From Xanthobacteraceae bacterium (GTDB lineage Bacteria; Pseudomonadota; Alphaproteobacteria; Rhizobiales; Xanthobacteraceae): 64,000 nucleotides of DNA. Below the pieces are notes generated by a model. It was not told the DNA's origin, made no database searches, and was given only the letters and a program-made list of their open reading frames with translations. The stretch is from assembly GCA_024508855.1 (NCBI GenBank), contig JANINJ010000085.1, forward strand, positions 39,390 through 103,389, in the 5' to 3' direction. Made by a program: the position numbers and the translations under genes. Numbering within the stretch: position 1 is the first letter of the stretch; every line of letters begins with the position of its first letter. Below are positions 9,198 through 17,040 of this stretch, in pieces.

Positions 9198-10655
9198 ATG
9201 CCTGCATTTTCGCCATTTGCCTCCGTTTTGGACCTTGCTTCGCAGATAAAAGAGCGATCCGTTTCCTCCGTTGAAATGCTTGAGCTCTACCGCGCTCGCA
9301 TCGAACGATACAATCCAGCGCTCAACGCCGTGATCTATATGGACTGGGATGGCGCTCTCGAAACCGCGCGCGCCCGCGATGAAGCACTGGCCAAGGGCGC
9401 AAGCATCGGTCCGCTGCACGGCGTCCCGATCACGGTCAAGGAAGCGTTCGACGTTGCCGGCATGCCCAGCACCTGGGGCACGCTTGAACTTGCCAACAAC
9501 ATCCCCCAGCGCAATTCCGTTCCTGTCGATCGCCTGCTCGCGGCGGGCGCGGTCTTGATGGGCAAGACCAACGTTCCACGTCTCGTTGCTGATCACCAAA
9601 CGTTCAATCCCGTTTACGGGCGAACGAACAATCCCTGGAATCTCGATCGCACACCGAGCGGGTCTTCCGGCGGCGCCGCAGCGGCTCTCGCGGCTGGCCT
9701 GACAGGTTTCGAGATCGGCAGCGACATCGGCGGCTCGATCCGGCAACCTTCCCATTGCTGCGGCATCTATGGCCACAAGCCGACTTTCGGCGTCTGCTCG
9801 CTGCGAGGGCACGACTGGCCTGGAGATCTCGTATCGCTGGACATGGGGGTTGTCGGCCCGATGGCGCGGAGCGCGCGCGATCTCGATCTTGGGCTATCTG
9901 TTCTGGCCGGTCCCGATCCGGACGACACAGGCGCCTGGCGCATCACGCTTCCAGATGCACCGAAAGCCAACGTGAAGAACCTGCGAATTGGCGTCCTGTT
10001 CGACGACGTTGCCGCGACCGTCGACATGGAGATTCAAACCGCACTGCAACGCCTCAGCGATTCCCTTGAACGGCAGGGCGCCAAATTGACGCGCAACGTG
10101 CGCCCGATCCGCGACAGCGTCGCCGCGTTCGGCCTCTACGTCCAGTTGCTGCGATCGGCCACAAGCGCTCATCTCTCCGATGAGGAGGTGCAGCAAAGCC
10201 TAGGTGACCTCCGATCGTTGCCGGCCGATGAGGCCGGTTATGTCGCGGACACCGCGCGAGGACGAACGCTATCGCACCGCGCCTGGCTACGTATCAACGA
10301 ACTGCGTCATCAATTGAAGCTCGAGTGGCAGCGATTTTTCGATGACTACGACCTGCTGTTATGCCCGGCCGCCTGTCGCGCCGCGTCGCCGCACGACGAA
10401 ATCACCCCTCGCCACGAACGCAAAGCCACCATCAGCGGCGAGCAGCAACCGGCAACCAATGATCTGTTCTGGGCGGGCCTTACCGGAATGGTCTTTCTGC
10501 CGAGCACCGTAGCGCCCATCGGGATGACGAGCGATCATCTGCCGATCGGCGTCCAGATTGTCGGACCCTGGTATAAGGATCGTTTCACAATCGCCTTCGC
10601 ACGCTGGCTGGAGCAGGAATATTACGGCTTCAGCGCTCCGCCCAACTACAGTTGA
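9198..10655 (+). CDS. Amidase (amidase-signature family)
   Basis: Serine amidohydrolase of 485 residues; it should hydrolyse an amide to a carboxylic acid and ammonia (or an amine). The catalytic Lys-cisSer-Ser triad is visible: Lys81 in PITVKEAFD, Ser156 in PSGSSGG and nucleophile Ser180 in GSDIGGSIR, with the family spacing of 24 residues between the two serines. The start ATG at 9198 follows GGTGGGGA; the reading frame is open further upstream but without family similarity. It is not GatA: no gatB/gatC neighbours. It is divergent from the importer operon and convergent with marR. I infer that its product feeds the UbiD enzyme nearby. Confidence 0.92.
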   Translation: MPAFSPFASVLDLASQIKERSVSSVEMLELYRARIERYNPALNAVIYMDWDGALETARARDEALAKGASIGPLHGVPITVKEAFDVAGMPSTWGTLELANNIPQRNSVPVDRLLAAGAVLMGKTNVPRLVADHQTFNPVYGRTNNPWNLDRTPSGSSGGAAAALAAGLTGFEIGSDIGGSIRQPSHCCGIYGHKPTFGVCSLRGHDWPGDLVSLDMGVVGPMARSARDLDLGLSVLAGPDPDDTGAWRITLPDAPKANVKNLRIGVLFDDVAATVDMEIQTALQRLSDSLERQGAKLTRNVRPIRDSVAAFGLYVQLLRSATSAHLSDEEVQQSLGDLRSLPADEAGYVADTARGRTLSHRAWLRINELRHQLKLEWQRFFDDYDLLLCPAACRAASPHDEITPRHERKATISGEQQPATNDLFWAGLTGMVFLPSTVAPIGMTSDHLPIGVQIVGPWYKDRFTIAFARWLEQEYYGFSAPPNYS

Positions 10656-10667
10656 ATGGGCGCGACT

Positions 10668-10697
10668 GCGGGCTTGCCGACCAGACGACAAGCCCGC
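10668..10697. terminator. Convergent hairpin between amidase and marR
   Basis: Perfect nine-base arms GCGGGCTTG (10668-10676) and CAAGCCCGC (10689-10697) with a 12-base loop lie 12 bases after the amidase stop and directly against the marR stop. No long T run follows on either strand, so it may be a weak or bidirectional terminator. Confidence 0.55.
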
Positions 10698-11255
10698 TTA
10701 TGCCCGCACACGAACCTGCGCGCCCGCATTGAACCACTCGGGGATCGATGCGGCGAGACGAACGCCCCGCTCGCCATTCTTGACAAGGCACAACAGAATT
10801 TCCGAAAGCTGATCGAGTTGTTTCGCCGTTAACGACTCGAACAGGACATCGTTGACCGGCCGCTGAAACGTAGCCAGCAGCGCAACTTTCCGCTCTCCGT
10901 TCGCCGTTACGCGGAGTTGCACACGGCGGCGATCGACCGCATCGGACGTCTTCTTGACCAATCCGGCCGACACCAGCTTGTTGATCTCATTGGTGACAAA
11001 GGATCCGCTCAAATGCAGCATTGCAGCGATCTTGTTGACGCCCAGCCCGCCCGCTTTGCTGTTACGCGCAACCGCGATCAGGATCATGTATTGCGTCGAT
11101 GATAGACCGACCGCTTCCGCGAACTTGGCTCTCGAGCTTTCGAGGGAACGCGAAAATGCAAAAAAATCATTCAGCGTCTGCCGAAAGAGGGCATCGCTTC
11201 CCTCACGTAGAAGCTCCGGCCGCGAAACCGTGGCTGGCGTGCCTTTTTCTTTCAT
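10698..11255 (-). CDS. MarR-family transcriptional regulator
   Basis: DNA-binding regulator of 185 residues, with a winged-helix domain over about residues 55-125. The segment TQYMILIAVARNSKAGGLGV and the following NKIAAMLHLSGSFVTNEINKLVSAGLVKK gives the recognition helix and wing, and VDRRRVQLRVT matches the MarR DxR wing motif. An N-terminal helix and C-terminal helices form the dimer interface. MarR proteins commonly repress aromatic-acid catabolic genes and release DNA on binding the aromatic ligand. Placed between the amidase and the ubiD gene, it is the likely regulator of this locus (inference). Confidence 0.9.
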   Translation of the reverse strand: MKEKGTPATVSRPELLREGSDALFRQTLNDFFAFSRSLESSRAKFAEAVGLSSTQYMILIAVARNSKAGGLGVNKIAAMLHLSGSFVTNEINKLVSAGLVKKTSDAVDRRRVQLRVTANGERKVALLATFQRPVNDVLFESLTAKQLDQLSEILLCLVKNGERGVRLAASIPEWFNAGAQVRVRA

Positions 11256-11594
11256 CTTTATCCTAACTGCGTCGGCACATGACTGCCGCTCGCCTATTGT
11301 TCTTCATTCCCGCAGCCTGCACAGCCTCCTCATCGGGGAAGCCGTTTGCTGCACCAATAGCATAGCTCCGGATAGACTCCCTCAACATAATATCTTCTAA
11401 AACTCGCTTTTTTATGAGAGGTATTTTGGCAGGATATTTTCACCCGAGGTCCTGCCACGCCATTGGATCGTTCGCGTCCCCGACGATTTCACTCTGGCGC
11501 GAAGGGCCGAGCGAGCACCATCCGAAGCTGGTTCTTCAACTTCGCCCGCCACCATCCTGAGGCAGCTATCAGCCGGTATGAAAAGGAAAATGCA
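11256..11594. promoter_or_regulatory. Divergent marR-ubiD intergenic region with inverted repeat
   Basis: Holds the promoters of marR (minus) and the ubiD gene (plus). The centre is AT-rich, around AACATAATATCTTCTAAAAC. A seven-base inverted repeat GGCAGGA (11428-11434) / TCCTGCC (11450-11456) with a 15-base spacer could be a regulator site or a leader hairpin. I see no convincing gene; an in-frame open stretch upstream of ubiD from 11463 lacks coding character. Confidence 0.4.
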
Positions 11595-13013
11595 ATGATC
11601 TCCAATACCGTATTCGATACGCGATTCCGATCGGCACTGGCTCGGATGGCCGAACGGGACCGGCTTCTGACCTGTTCAGATACTGTCGACCCGCATCTCG
11701 AACTGGCCGCGATCATGAAGAAGCTCGATGGCCAACAAGCGCTGTATTTTCCCCGCGTTGCCGGTTATGAGACGCCGGTCGTCGGCAATTTGATGACCTG
11801 CCAGGAGAATTGCGAAGCGGCGTTCGGCACCGATTTCCATGGCATCCGGGAAATGATCGGCCGCGCACTCGGCGCGCCGTTGCCGCCGGTCCTTGTAGAC
11901 CATGCGCCTGTTCAGGAAGTGGTCGTCAGTCGTGACATCGATCTCGCGAAACATCTCCCGATCCTGCAGCACGCACCGAACGATGCCGGCCGCTACATTA
12001 CCGCCGGCATCGTGGTCGTGCAGGATCCCACGACCGGCGTCTACAATGCATCCTTCCATCGGCTGCAACTTCTCGGTCCGGATCGTCTCGCCATCAAGCT
12101 CGACTATGGGCGCCATCTGCGGTTAGCGTTCGAACGCGCCAAGGCGTCCGGACAACCGCTTCCCGTCGCAGTCTGCATCGGTGTCGATCTTTCGCTCTAT
12201 TTGACGGCGGCGACCATGGGCTCGCAAATGCCGGAATCCGCCGACGAACTGGCGATCGCCGGGCGCCTGTCGGGACAGCCGTTGACCGTAGCGAAGGCGG
12301 TTTCGCTTCCCAATCTTATCGTGCCTGCCGAAAGCGAGTTCGTTCTCGAAGGTGAAATTCATACCGAAGAAGTTGCGCTCGAAGGCCCGTTCGGCGAGTT
12401 CGTCGGCTTCGCTGCTCCCGCCGCCGACGCTCCCGTTTTACAGGTCAAAACGCTGACGCGTCGCAAGCAGCCGATCTACCACGCCATCAATGGATACGGC
12501 CGTGAAACTATCGGGCTTCGTAAGTACGTTCTCGAGGCCAGCCTGTTGAAGGCGCTAGGCCCAGCTATCCCGATCGTGACGGATGTCGAGATGACTGCGG
12601 GTGGGCTTCATCGCTTTCACGTCGTCGTTCAGGTCCGCAAGACGTCGCCGCAACACGATGGCCTTCAACGCAACGCGATCATGGCAGCCTTTGGCACCCT
12701 GAAGGACCTCGACCTAGCTATCGTGGTCGACGACGATATCGATATCCACGACCCGCTCGATGTCGAATATGCCTTGGCGACGCGCATGGAGGCCTCCAAG
12801 GACATCTTCATGATACCTGGCGCGCGCGGGCACGAATATGTGCGCGTCAGCGACCGTGGCCAGAGGACCAAGCTGGGTATTGACGCAACCGTTCCGTTCG
12901 ACGATCGGGCGCGCTTTCAACGCGTGAAGTTCGCCGATGCCGACGTATCCAAGGCCCGGTTCTCAACGGATACCTCGTCGCTGGATGCGCTGCTCGAGAG
13001 CCGGCTAAAGTAG
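11595..13013 (+). CDS. UbiD-family prenyl-FMN-dependent decarboxylase
   Basis: Reversible non-oxidative (de)carboxylase of 472 residues using prenylated FMN made by UbiX. The start ATG follows AAAAGGAAAA; the open frame extends to 11463 but the upstream part is low complexity. Family features include the opening HLELAAIMKKLDG, the DHAPVQEVV and LPILQHAPNDAGRYIT segments, and the active-site strand LEGEIHTEEVALEGPFGEF, which carries the Glu residues of the E-x4-E/EGPFGE region. Sizes near 470 residues fit catabolic UbiD enzymes (phthalate, furoate, pyrrole-carboxylate, hydroxybenzoate types) as well as UbiD. Linkage to a dedicated UbiX, MarR, amidase and importer argues for a catabolic role; the substrate cannot be told from sequence. 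Confidence 0.9.
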   Translation: MISNTVFDTRFRSALARMAERDRLLTCSDTVDPHLELAAIMKKLDGQQALYFPRVAGYETPVVGNLMTCQENCEAAFGTDFHGIREMIGRALGAPLPPVLVDHAPVQEVVVSRDIDLAKHLPILQHAPNDAGRYITAGIVVVQDPTTGVYNASFHRLQLLGPDRLAIKLDYGRHLRLAFERAKASGQPLPVAVCIGVDLSLYLTAATMGSQMPESADELAIAGRLSGQPLTVAKAVSLPNLIVPAESEFVLEGEIHTEEVALEGPFGEFVGFAAPAADAPVLQVKTLTRRKQPIYHAINGYGRETIGLRKYVLEASLLKALGPAIPIVTDVEMTAGGLHRFHVVVQVRKTSPQHDGLQRNAIMAAFGTLKDLDLAIVVDDDIDIHDPLDVEYALATRMEASKDIFMIPGARGHEYVRVSDRGQRTKLGIDATVPFDDRARFQRVKFADADVSKARFSTDTSSLDALLESRLK

Positions 13014-13070
13014 TCTTCGCTGGTCAAATTTCCCGCGAACCCTCGACGCGTCGCGCATGGCAAAGCGAGT

Positions 13071-13994
13071 TTAATATTCGCCTGCAGGCGCATCGGCTTT
13101 TTCTGCATCCGAATGCTTGGCCCCCTGGCTCACCTTCTGCAGATACGCGACCAGGTCTCGCCGGGACGGAACATCGAGCACACGTACCGGCATACGCACG
13201 CCGGGTACGAACTTCTTCGGGTCGGCCAGCCATTGGTCGAGCGTCGCTGCAGACCATGTGAGGCCGGCGCTCTTCAACGCCGGTGAATAGTGATATCCGG
13301 CCACCGAGCCTGCCCTACGGCCAACCACACCACCAAGTGAGGGGCCCGCCTTATTGCTGTCCAGCGCGTGACATGCGGTGCAACGTTCGGTGAAAAGCTG
13401 CTCGCCATGGACCGGATCCGGCGCCGCATTCGCCAGAAAGCGCGACAGGTTCTTGCTCCCTGACGGCTTTGCCGACCGAAGAAACGTATAGCTCAGCGTG
13501 ATCGTATCGACGTGAAGATTATCCGCATCTTTGGCGAAGGCCGGGTCGACGAAGAAGACAACCGGCATGTCGACCTTCTGATGAGGATCCAGGCGCTCTT
13601 CGTTGAAACAGAAGCATTGAATTTTGTTGAAGTAGAGCCCACTCGTCTCGGGCGTGACGTTATACGTCGCGTGCGCGACGATGGGTTTGTCGCTCAGATT
13701 CTCGGCTTTGAAGAACACCAGTTTTTGCTCTCCGAGATGGACCTTCACCGAACGCTGCTCCGGTTCGAAACGCCACGGCAGGTCCGGCGCAACATTGCTG
13801 TCGAATGCAACCGTTACCGTTCTGTCGGAAGTTACGGCCGGATCGGAATACGCTCGCTGCGTTGTCCCGCCGTAACCCGTGGCACCACAGAATTTACGGT
13901 ACAATTCCGGCGCATAAGTCACCAATGCAGACATGAGGGCCAGCACGACGAAGCACGGCAGAAGGACATTCAAATTTTTCCGGTAGCGCTTCAT
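13071..13994 (-). CDS. Cox11/CtaG copper chaperone fused to a C-terminal cytochrome c
   Basis: A 307-residue membrane-anchored protein with two domains. The N-terminal part is Cox11/CtaG, which inserts copper into the CuB site of cytochrome oxidase: one membrane segment (about residues 8-27), the conserved FCGATGYGGT (35-44) and the copper motif CFCF (127-130, Cys127 and Cys129) followed by NEERLDP. The C-terminal part, from about residue 193, is a class I cytochrome c with haem motif CTACH (205-209) and likely Met ligand Met268 in GVRMPVR. Start chosen at 13994 because of a GGAG site; an earlier in-frame start adds 27 residues. No oxidase subunit genes are adjacent. CtaG alone is about 200 residues, so the cytochrome domain is an addition. 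Confidence 0.85.
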   Translation of the reverse strand: MKRYRKNLNVLLPCFVVLALMSALVTYAPELYRKFCGATGYGGTTQRAYSDPAVTSDRTVTVAFDSNVAPDLPWRFEPEQRSVKVHLGEQKLVFFKAENLSDKPIVAHATYNVTPETSGLYFNKIQCFCFNEERLDPHQKVDMPVVFFVDPAFAKDADNLHVDTITLSYTFLRSAKPSGSKNLSRFLANAAPDPVHGEQLFTERCTACHALDSNKAGPSLGGVVGRRAGSVAGYHYSPALKSAGLTWSAATLDQWLADPKKFVPGVRMPVRVLDVPSRRDLVAYLQKVSQGAKHSDAEKADAPAGEY

Positions 13995-14203
13995 CTGCAC
14001 TCCTTCACTGGCCGCCCCCGGCACGGTGGGATGTACAATGATGAAGGTTGATCGTCCACCGAGCGGCAAGCACACATGTGTGAAGCCAACGGCTAAAGGT
14101 CTCAGCTTCGCTGTCGACTGACCTGTTGCTTACGGGTTTGCGATTCCGCAACGTCCATGCGGGTTCAGCGGTGCAAATTCGCGATCATTGAACGGAGGTC
14201 GCG

Positions 14204-14329
14204 ATGTTTATATTCCCCCCGGTTACTTCCGCTGTCGTTGTCGTTGCCGCGACGTTTGTTCTCGCGGATATGTGGCTATTCGGCGCTATTCTTTCTTCCA
14301 TGGTCCGTGAGGCAGAGAGGGACGATTGA
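14204..14329 (+). CDS. 41-residue putative membrane protein
   Basis: A short ORF with a strong ribosome site (GGAGG, seven bases before the ATG). The product begins MFIFPPVTSAVVVVAATFVL, a single hydrophobic span running to about residue 32, and ends in the charged tail VREAERDD. I do not recognise the family. Evidence for reality is the Shine-Dalgarno sequence, the clean membrane-helix/charged-tail layout and the absence of any competing gene in this 550-base gap between ctaG and the tRNA. Confidence 0.5.
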   Translation: MFIFPPVTSAVVVVAATFVLADMWLFGAILSSMVREAERDD

Positions 14330-14545
14330 ACGAGCGAGCGTGTGGGGCCGGTTTGCCGTTCGATCTCGTCGGCATCGACAGGGGGATCGCCGCGCTACCC
14401 TGCAATAAAGCCCGATGAAACTTTGAAGGATGCGAGATCGACGCGACCAAGGAGCGCCGGATGGTAGGTCCGTGCAAAACGGCATTCAGGGTCGTCGGGG
14501 GAGGCCGCAGGATGTCGGGAAGTCGCCGCTAAACAGGCCTGAGGA

Positions 14546-14620
<75 letters not shown>

Positions 14621-14708
14621 GGATACCTTGGAAAGGGGTGCCGTCCCTATATCGGCTCTCTTGCGGACAGGCAAGCCGACTTGACGACGAAACTGGCCTG
14701 GCGCGGAA

Positions 14709-15071
14709 CTACGCTGCCGCCAGCAACTTGTTCACTTCGCTGACCAATTCCCGCAGGTGTACCGGCTTGGCCAGGACCTTGGCGTTTTTCGGGGCCTCGG
14801 AATCGGAATTGAGCGCCACGGCGGCGAAACCGGTGATGAACATGATCTTGATGTCGGGGTCCAGTTCGGAGGCGCGGCGCGCCAGTTCGATCCCGTCCAT
14901 TTCCGGCATCACGATGTCGGTTAGAAGCATTTCAAAAGGCTCCTCGCGCAGCCTCTGATAGGCTGAGAGGCCGTTATCGTAGGACGAAACCTGAAAACCG
15001 GCGTTTTCAAGCGCCTTGACCAGGAAACGGCGCATGTCGTTGTCGTCTTCGGCGAGGAGAATTTTGTGCAT
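14709..15071 (-). CDS. cpdR: CpdR-type single-domain response regulator
   Basis: A 120-residue stand-alone receiver domain beginning MHKILLAEDDNDMRRFLVKA. The acidic pair is in AEDD, the phospho-acceptor Asp is residue 52 in LLTDIVMPEMDG, the Thr is in FITGFAA and the Lys in AKPVHLRELV. This sequence is characteristic of alphaproteobacterial CpdR, which in Caulobacter is controlled by the CckA-ChpT phosphorelay and directs ClpXP to the cell pole to degrade CtrA and PdeA. The start is fixed by family alignment; upstream in-frame codons lack similarity. It is divergent from an N-formylglutamate amidohydrolase gene, a neighbourhood common in this order. Confidence 0.93.
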   Translation of the reverse strand: MHKILLAEDDNDMRRFLVKALENAGFQVSSYDNGLSAYQRLREEPFEMLLTDIVMPEMDGIELARRASELDPDIKIMFITGFAAVALNSDSEAPKNAKVLAKPVHLRELVSEVNKLLAAA

Positions 15072-15332
15072 GGCGATTGATGATCGAATCCGACTGAGGG
15101 AACCAGTAGCCCCACTAAGCCCGAGAGTTGGTAAATTTCGGGTGAAAGCGAAACAGGTCGGTTCCGAAAAACACAGCATACACCATGGACTGGCCAACGC
15201 CCGCGCCATTTGCACTGCTGCGCCAGGCTGAGGCGGCGGTGCCCCGGGTCTCGGGCACCTTTCGGTCCCAGCGACCGCCCTCCCCACTGTTTTTTCCGGC
15301 AGTTCTTCCCACCTTTTTCTCTTGGCAGGCCG

Positions 15333-16310
15333 ATGACGAATCCCGACAATAAGCAATCGATCAACGCCCCACGTCTGGATACCAGCGCGGAAGATCAAGT
15401 CACAGGGACGGCGACGCCAGCGATGACCCAGCTCGACGAAGACCTATCGCCGCCGTTCAGCATCGCCGAACCGACGACCTGGCGGGCGCCGATCATCTTC
15501 AATTCCCCCCATTCCGGCTCGATCTACCCGCGCGAATTCCTCGCCGCGTCGCGGATCGACATCGCGGCGCTGCGCCGGTCCGAAGACTCCTTCATGGACG
15601 AATTGATCGGCCACCTCACCGATCGGGGTTTCCCGGTGGTCAGCGTCAATTTTCCGCGCTCCTATGTGGACGTCAATCGCGAGCCCTACGAACTCGATCC
15701 ACGCATGTTCACCGGGCGCCTGCCGAGTTTCGCCAATACCCGCTCGATGCGCGTGGCGGGCGGGCTCGGCACTATCCCGCGGGTGGTCGGCGACGGGCAG
15801 GAAATCTATCGCGAGCGGCTCGATGTCGACGAGGCGCTGAACCGCATCGAAATGCTGTACAAGCCCTATCATCGCGCGCTGCGCCGCCTCATCAACAAGG
15901 CACACAATGCCTTCGGCACCGCCATCGTGATCGATTGCCATTCGATGCCGTCGGTCGGCGTATCGCGCGAGGAGCCGGCGCGGCCGGACGTCGTGATCGG
16001 CGATCGCTACGGCACCAGCTGCACCGCGATCCTGCGCGACCGGGTCGAGGAGACCCTGGGAGCACTCGGCTATTCGATTGGCCGCAACAAGCCTTATGCC
16101 GGCGGATTTATCACCGAACACTACGGCAATCCCGCCAGCGGCCTGCACGCCATCCAGATCGAGCTCAATCGTGCGATCTACATGGACGAGCGGCGTCGCG
16201 AGCGCGGTCCGCGCTTCGCCGCCATCGCCGCGGATTTCACCGCGCTGGCCGAAGCGCTCGCCACGCTGCCGTTCAGCGACTTCGGCCCGTTCCAGGCCGC
16301 GGCCGAATAA
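15333..16310 (+). CDS. N-formylglutamate amidohydrolase family protein
   Basis: Predicted zinc amidohydrolase of 325 residues in the HutG/FGase family, which splits N-formylglutamate into formate and glutamate. Conserved pieces are IIFNSPHSGSIYP (metal/active-site HSG), the DSFMDEL acidic pair, FPRSYVDVNREPYELDP, AIVIDCHSMP and GFITEHYGNP, then the HAIQIELNRAIYMDE near the end. The start at 15333 follows a GGCAGG-like site. No hut genes are nearby, so a role outside histidine degradation is possible, as in many alphaproteobacteria where this gene sits beside cpdR. Confidence 0.88.
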   Translation: MTNPDNKQSINAPRLDTSAEDQVTGTATPAMTQLDEDLSPPFSIAEPTTWRAPIIFNSPHSGSIYPREFLAASRIDIAALRRSEDSFMDELIGHLTDRGFPVVSVNFPRSYVDVNREPYELDPRMFTGRLPSFANTRSMRVAGGLGTIPRVVGDGQEIYRERLDVDEALNRIEMLYKPYHRALRRLINKAHNAFGTAIVIDCHSMPSVGVSREEPARPDVVIGDRYGTSCTAILRDRVEETLGALGYSIGRNKPYAGGFITEHYGNPASGLHAIQIELNRAIYMDERRRERGPRFAAIAADFTALAEALATLPFSDFGPFQAAAE

Positions 16311-16489
16311 AGCGGACCGGCTTTAACAGTTTGCGGATCAGCGGACGCACATCGCGGATCGTCGCGGGATGATCAACAACGCGATCATGCGCCATAGAGA
16401 GCCATTCAAATCCGATTGCGGATTTTCGAAACTGAAAACCAATTTGAAAGCGGCTCGACGGAGCGCGCGGTACAAAAGTACGCCGCAAG

Positions 16490-16521
16490 AAAAAAGGGCC
16501 GCTTGCGATGGCAAGCGGCCC
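16490..16521 (-). terminator. Rho-independent terminator of the sRNA
   Basis: On the minus strand, GGGCCGCTTGC and GCAAGCGGCCC form an 11-base perfect stem with loop CATC (16496-16521), followed by a run of six T (16495-16490). This is a textbook intrinsic terminator for leftward transcription; no protein gene reads into it. Confidence 0.92.
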
Positions 16522-16577
16522 AAGTCTAGGGAGGAAACGCCCAAGGAGGGCAGCGATAACGCGAGGCGTTACCGCAC
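16490..16577 (-). ncRNA. mmgR: mmgR/suhB-type small RNA (Rfam RF00519-like)
   Basis: A minus-strand transcription unit of about 88 nt with no ORF. It shows a first hairpin (arms TAACGC/GCGTTA, 16557-16571), a second small hairpin GCCC-TCCTT-GGGC (16539-16551), then the unpaired motif TTTCCTCCCT (complement of 16528-16537), then a strong Rho-independent terminator. The decamer UUUCCUCCCU between the hairpins and terminator is the conserved signature of the alphaproteobacterial mmgR (suhB) sRNA, which limits polyhydroxybutyrate storage in Sinorhizobium. Rfam originally named the family suhB after a neighbouring inositol-monophosphatase-family gene, and one is indeed next door here (17041). The 5' end is inferred from the promoter spacing. 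Confidence 0.85.
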
Positions 16578-16583
16578 TGCATC

Positions 16584-16612
16584 AATATGCAACCGCGACG
16601 CACAAAACGCAA
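16584..16612 (-). promoter_or_regulatory. Sigma-70-like promoter for the sRNA
   Basis: On the minus strand TTGCGT (complement of 16607-16612) and CATATT (complement of 16584-16589) are separated by 17 bases, good -35 and -10 boxes. They predict a start near 16577, which gives an sRNA of about 88 nt ending at the terminator. Confidence 0.65.
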
Positions 16613-16743
16613 GTGTTTTTGTTACTTTTTCCATGCGTTTTGCGCATGTCTGAGCGGGTGAATTGAATACCTCGTTTTTGTTTTTTGTCTTTTATTTTCA
16701 GTTAGATAAACCAACGAAGACATTTCGTCGCACATTTAAACAG

Positions 16744-16787
16744 TGAACTTATGTTCATTAATGTATTAGTTAATCGATTAATTAACT
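16744..16787. promoter_or_regulatory. Two tandem perfect palindromes in an AT-rich gap
   Basis: TGAAC-TTAT-GTTCA (16744-16757) and AGTTAAT-CGATTA-ATTAACT (16768-16787) lie 10 bases apart in the most AT-rich part of the 16311-17040 gap. They sit about 130-175 bases upstream of the sRNA promoter and about 255 bases before hisN. They look like operator or nucleoid-protein sites. I see no gene in 16613-17040; an open frame there from 16846 is only the upstream extension of hisN and lacks family similarity. Confidence 0.5.
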
Positions 16788-17040
16788 CACACAAGGCACG
16801 ATTTCAGAACTAGGAGAATAGTCCGATCCAGAACGTCGGAAACGGATGAATTTCTTCGCGCGAACTGGAGCGCTCGGCCGCGCCGGAAGCGCGCCTCGGG
16901 CGAAGGATCGAAGGTTCGTTTTGTTTCGGTCGGAACCCGGACGGACGGGATCGATCCGGAAAATTACCATCGGGCCGGATGCGCCGCGGGCCGCTGCGCG
17001 CTATAGCAACGCGACGGCACATGCGACCAGAGAGGTATTC

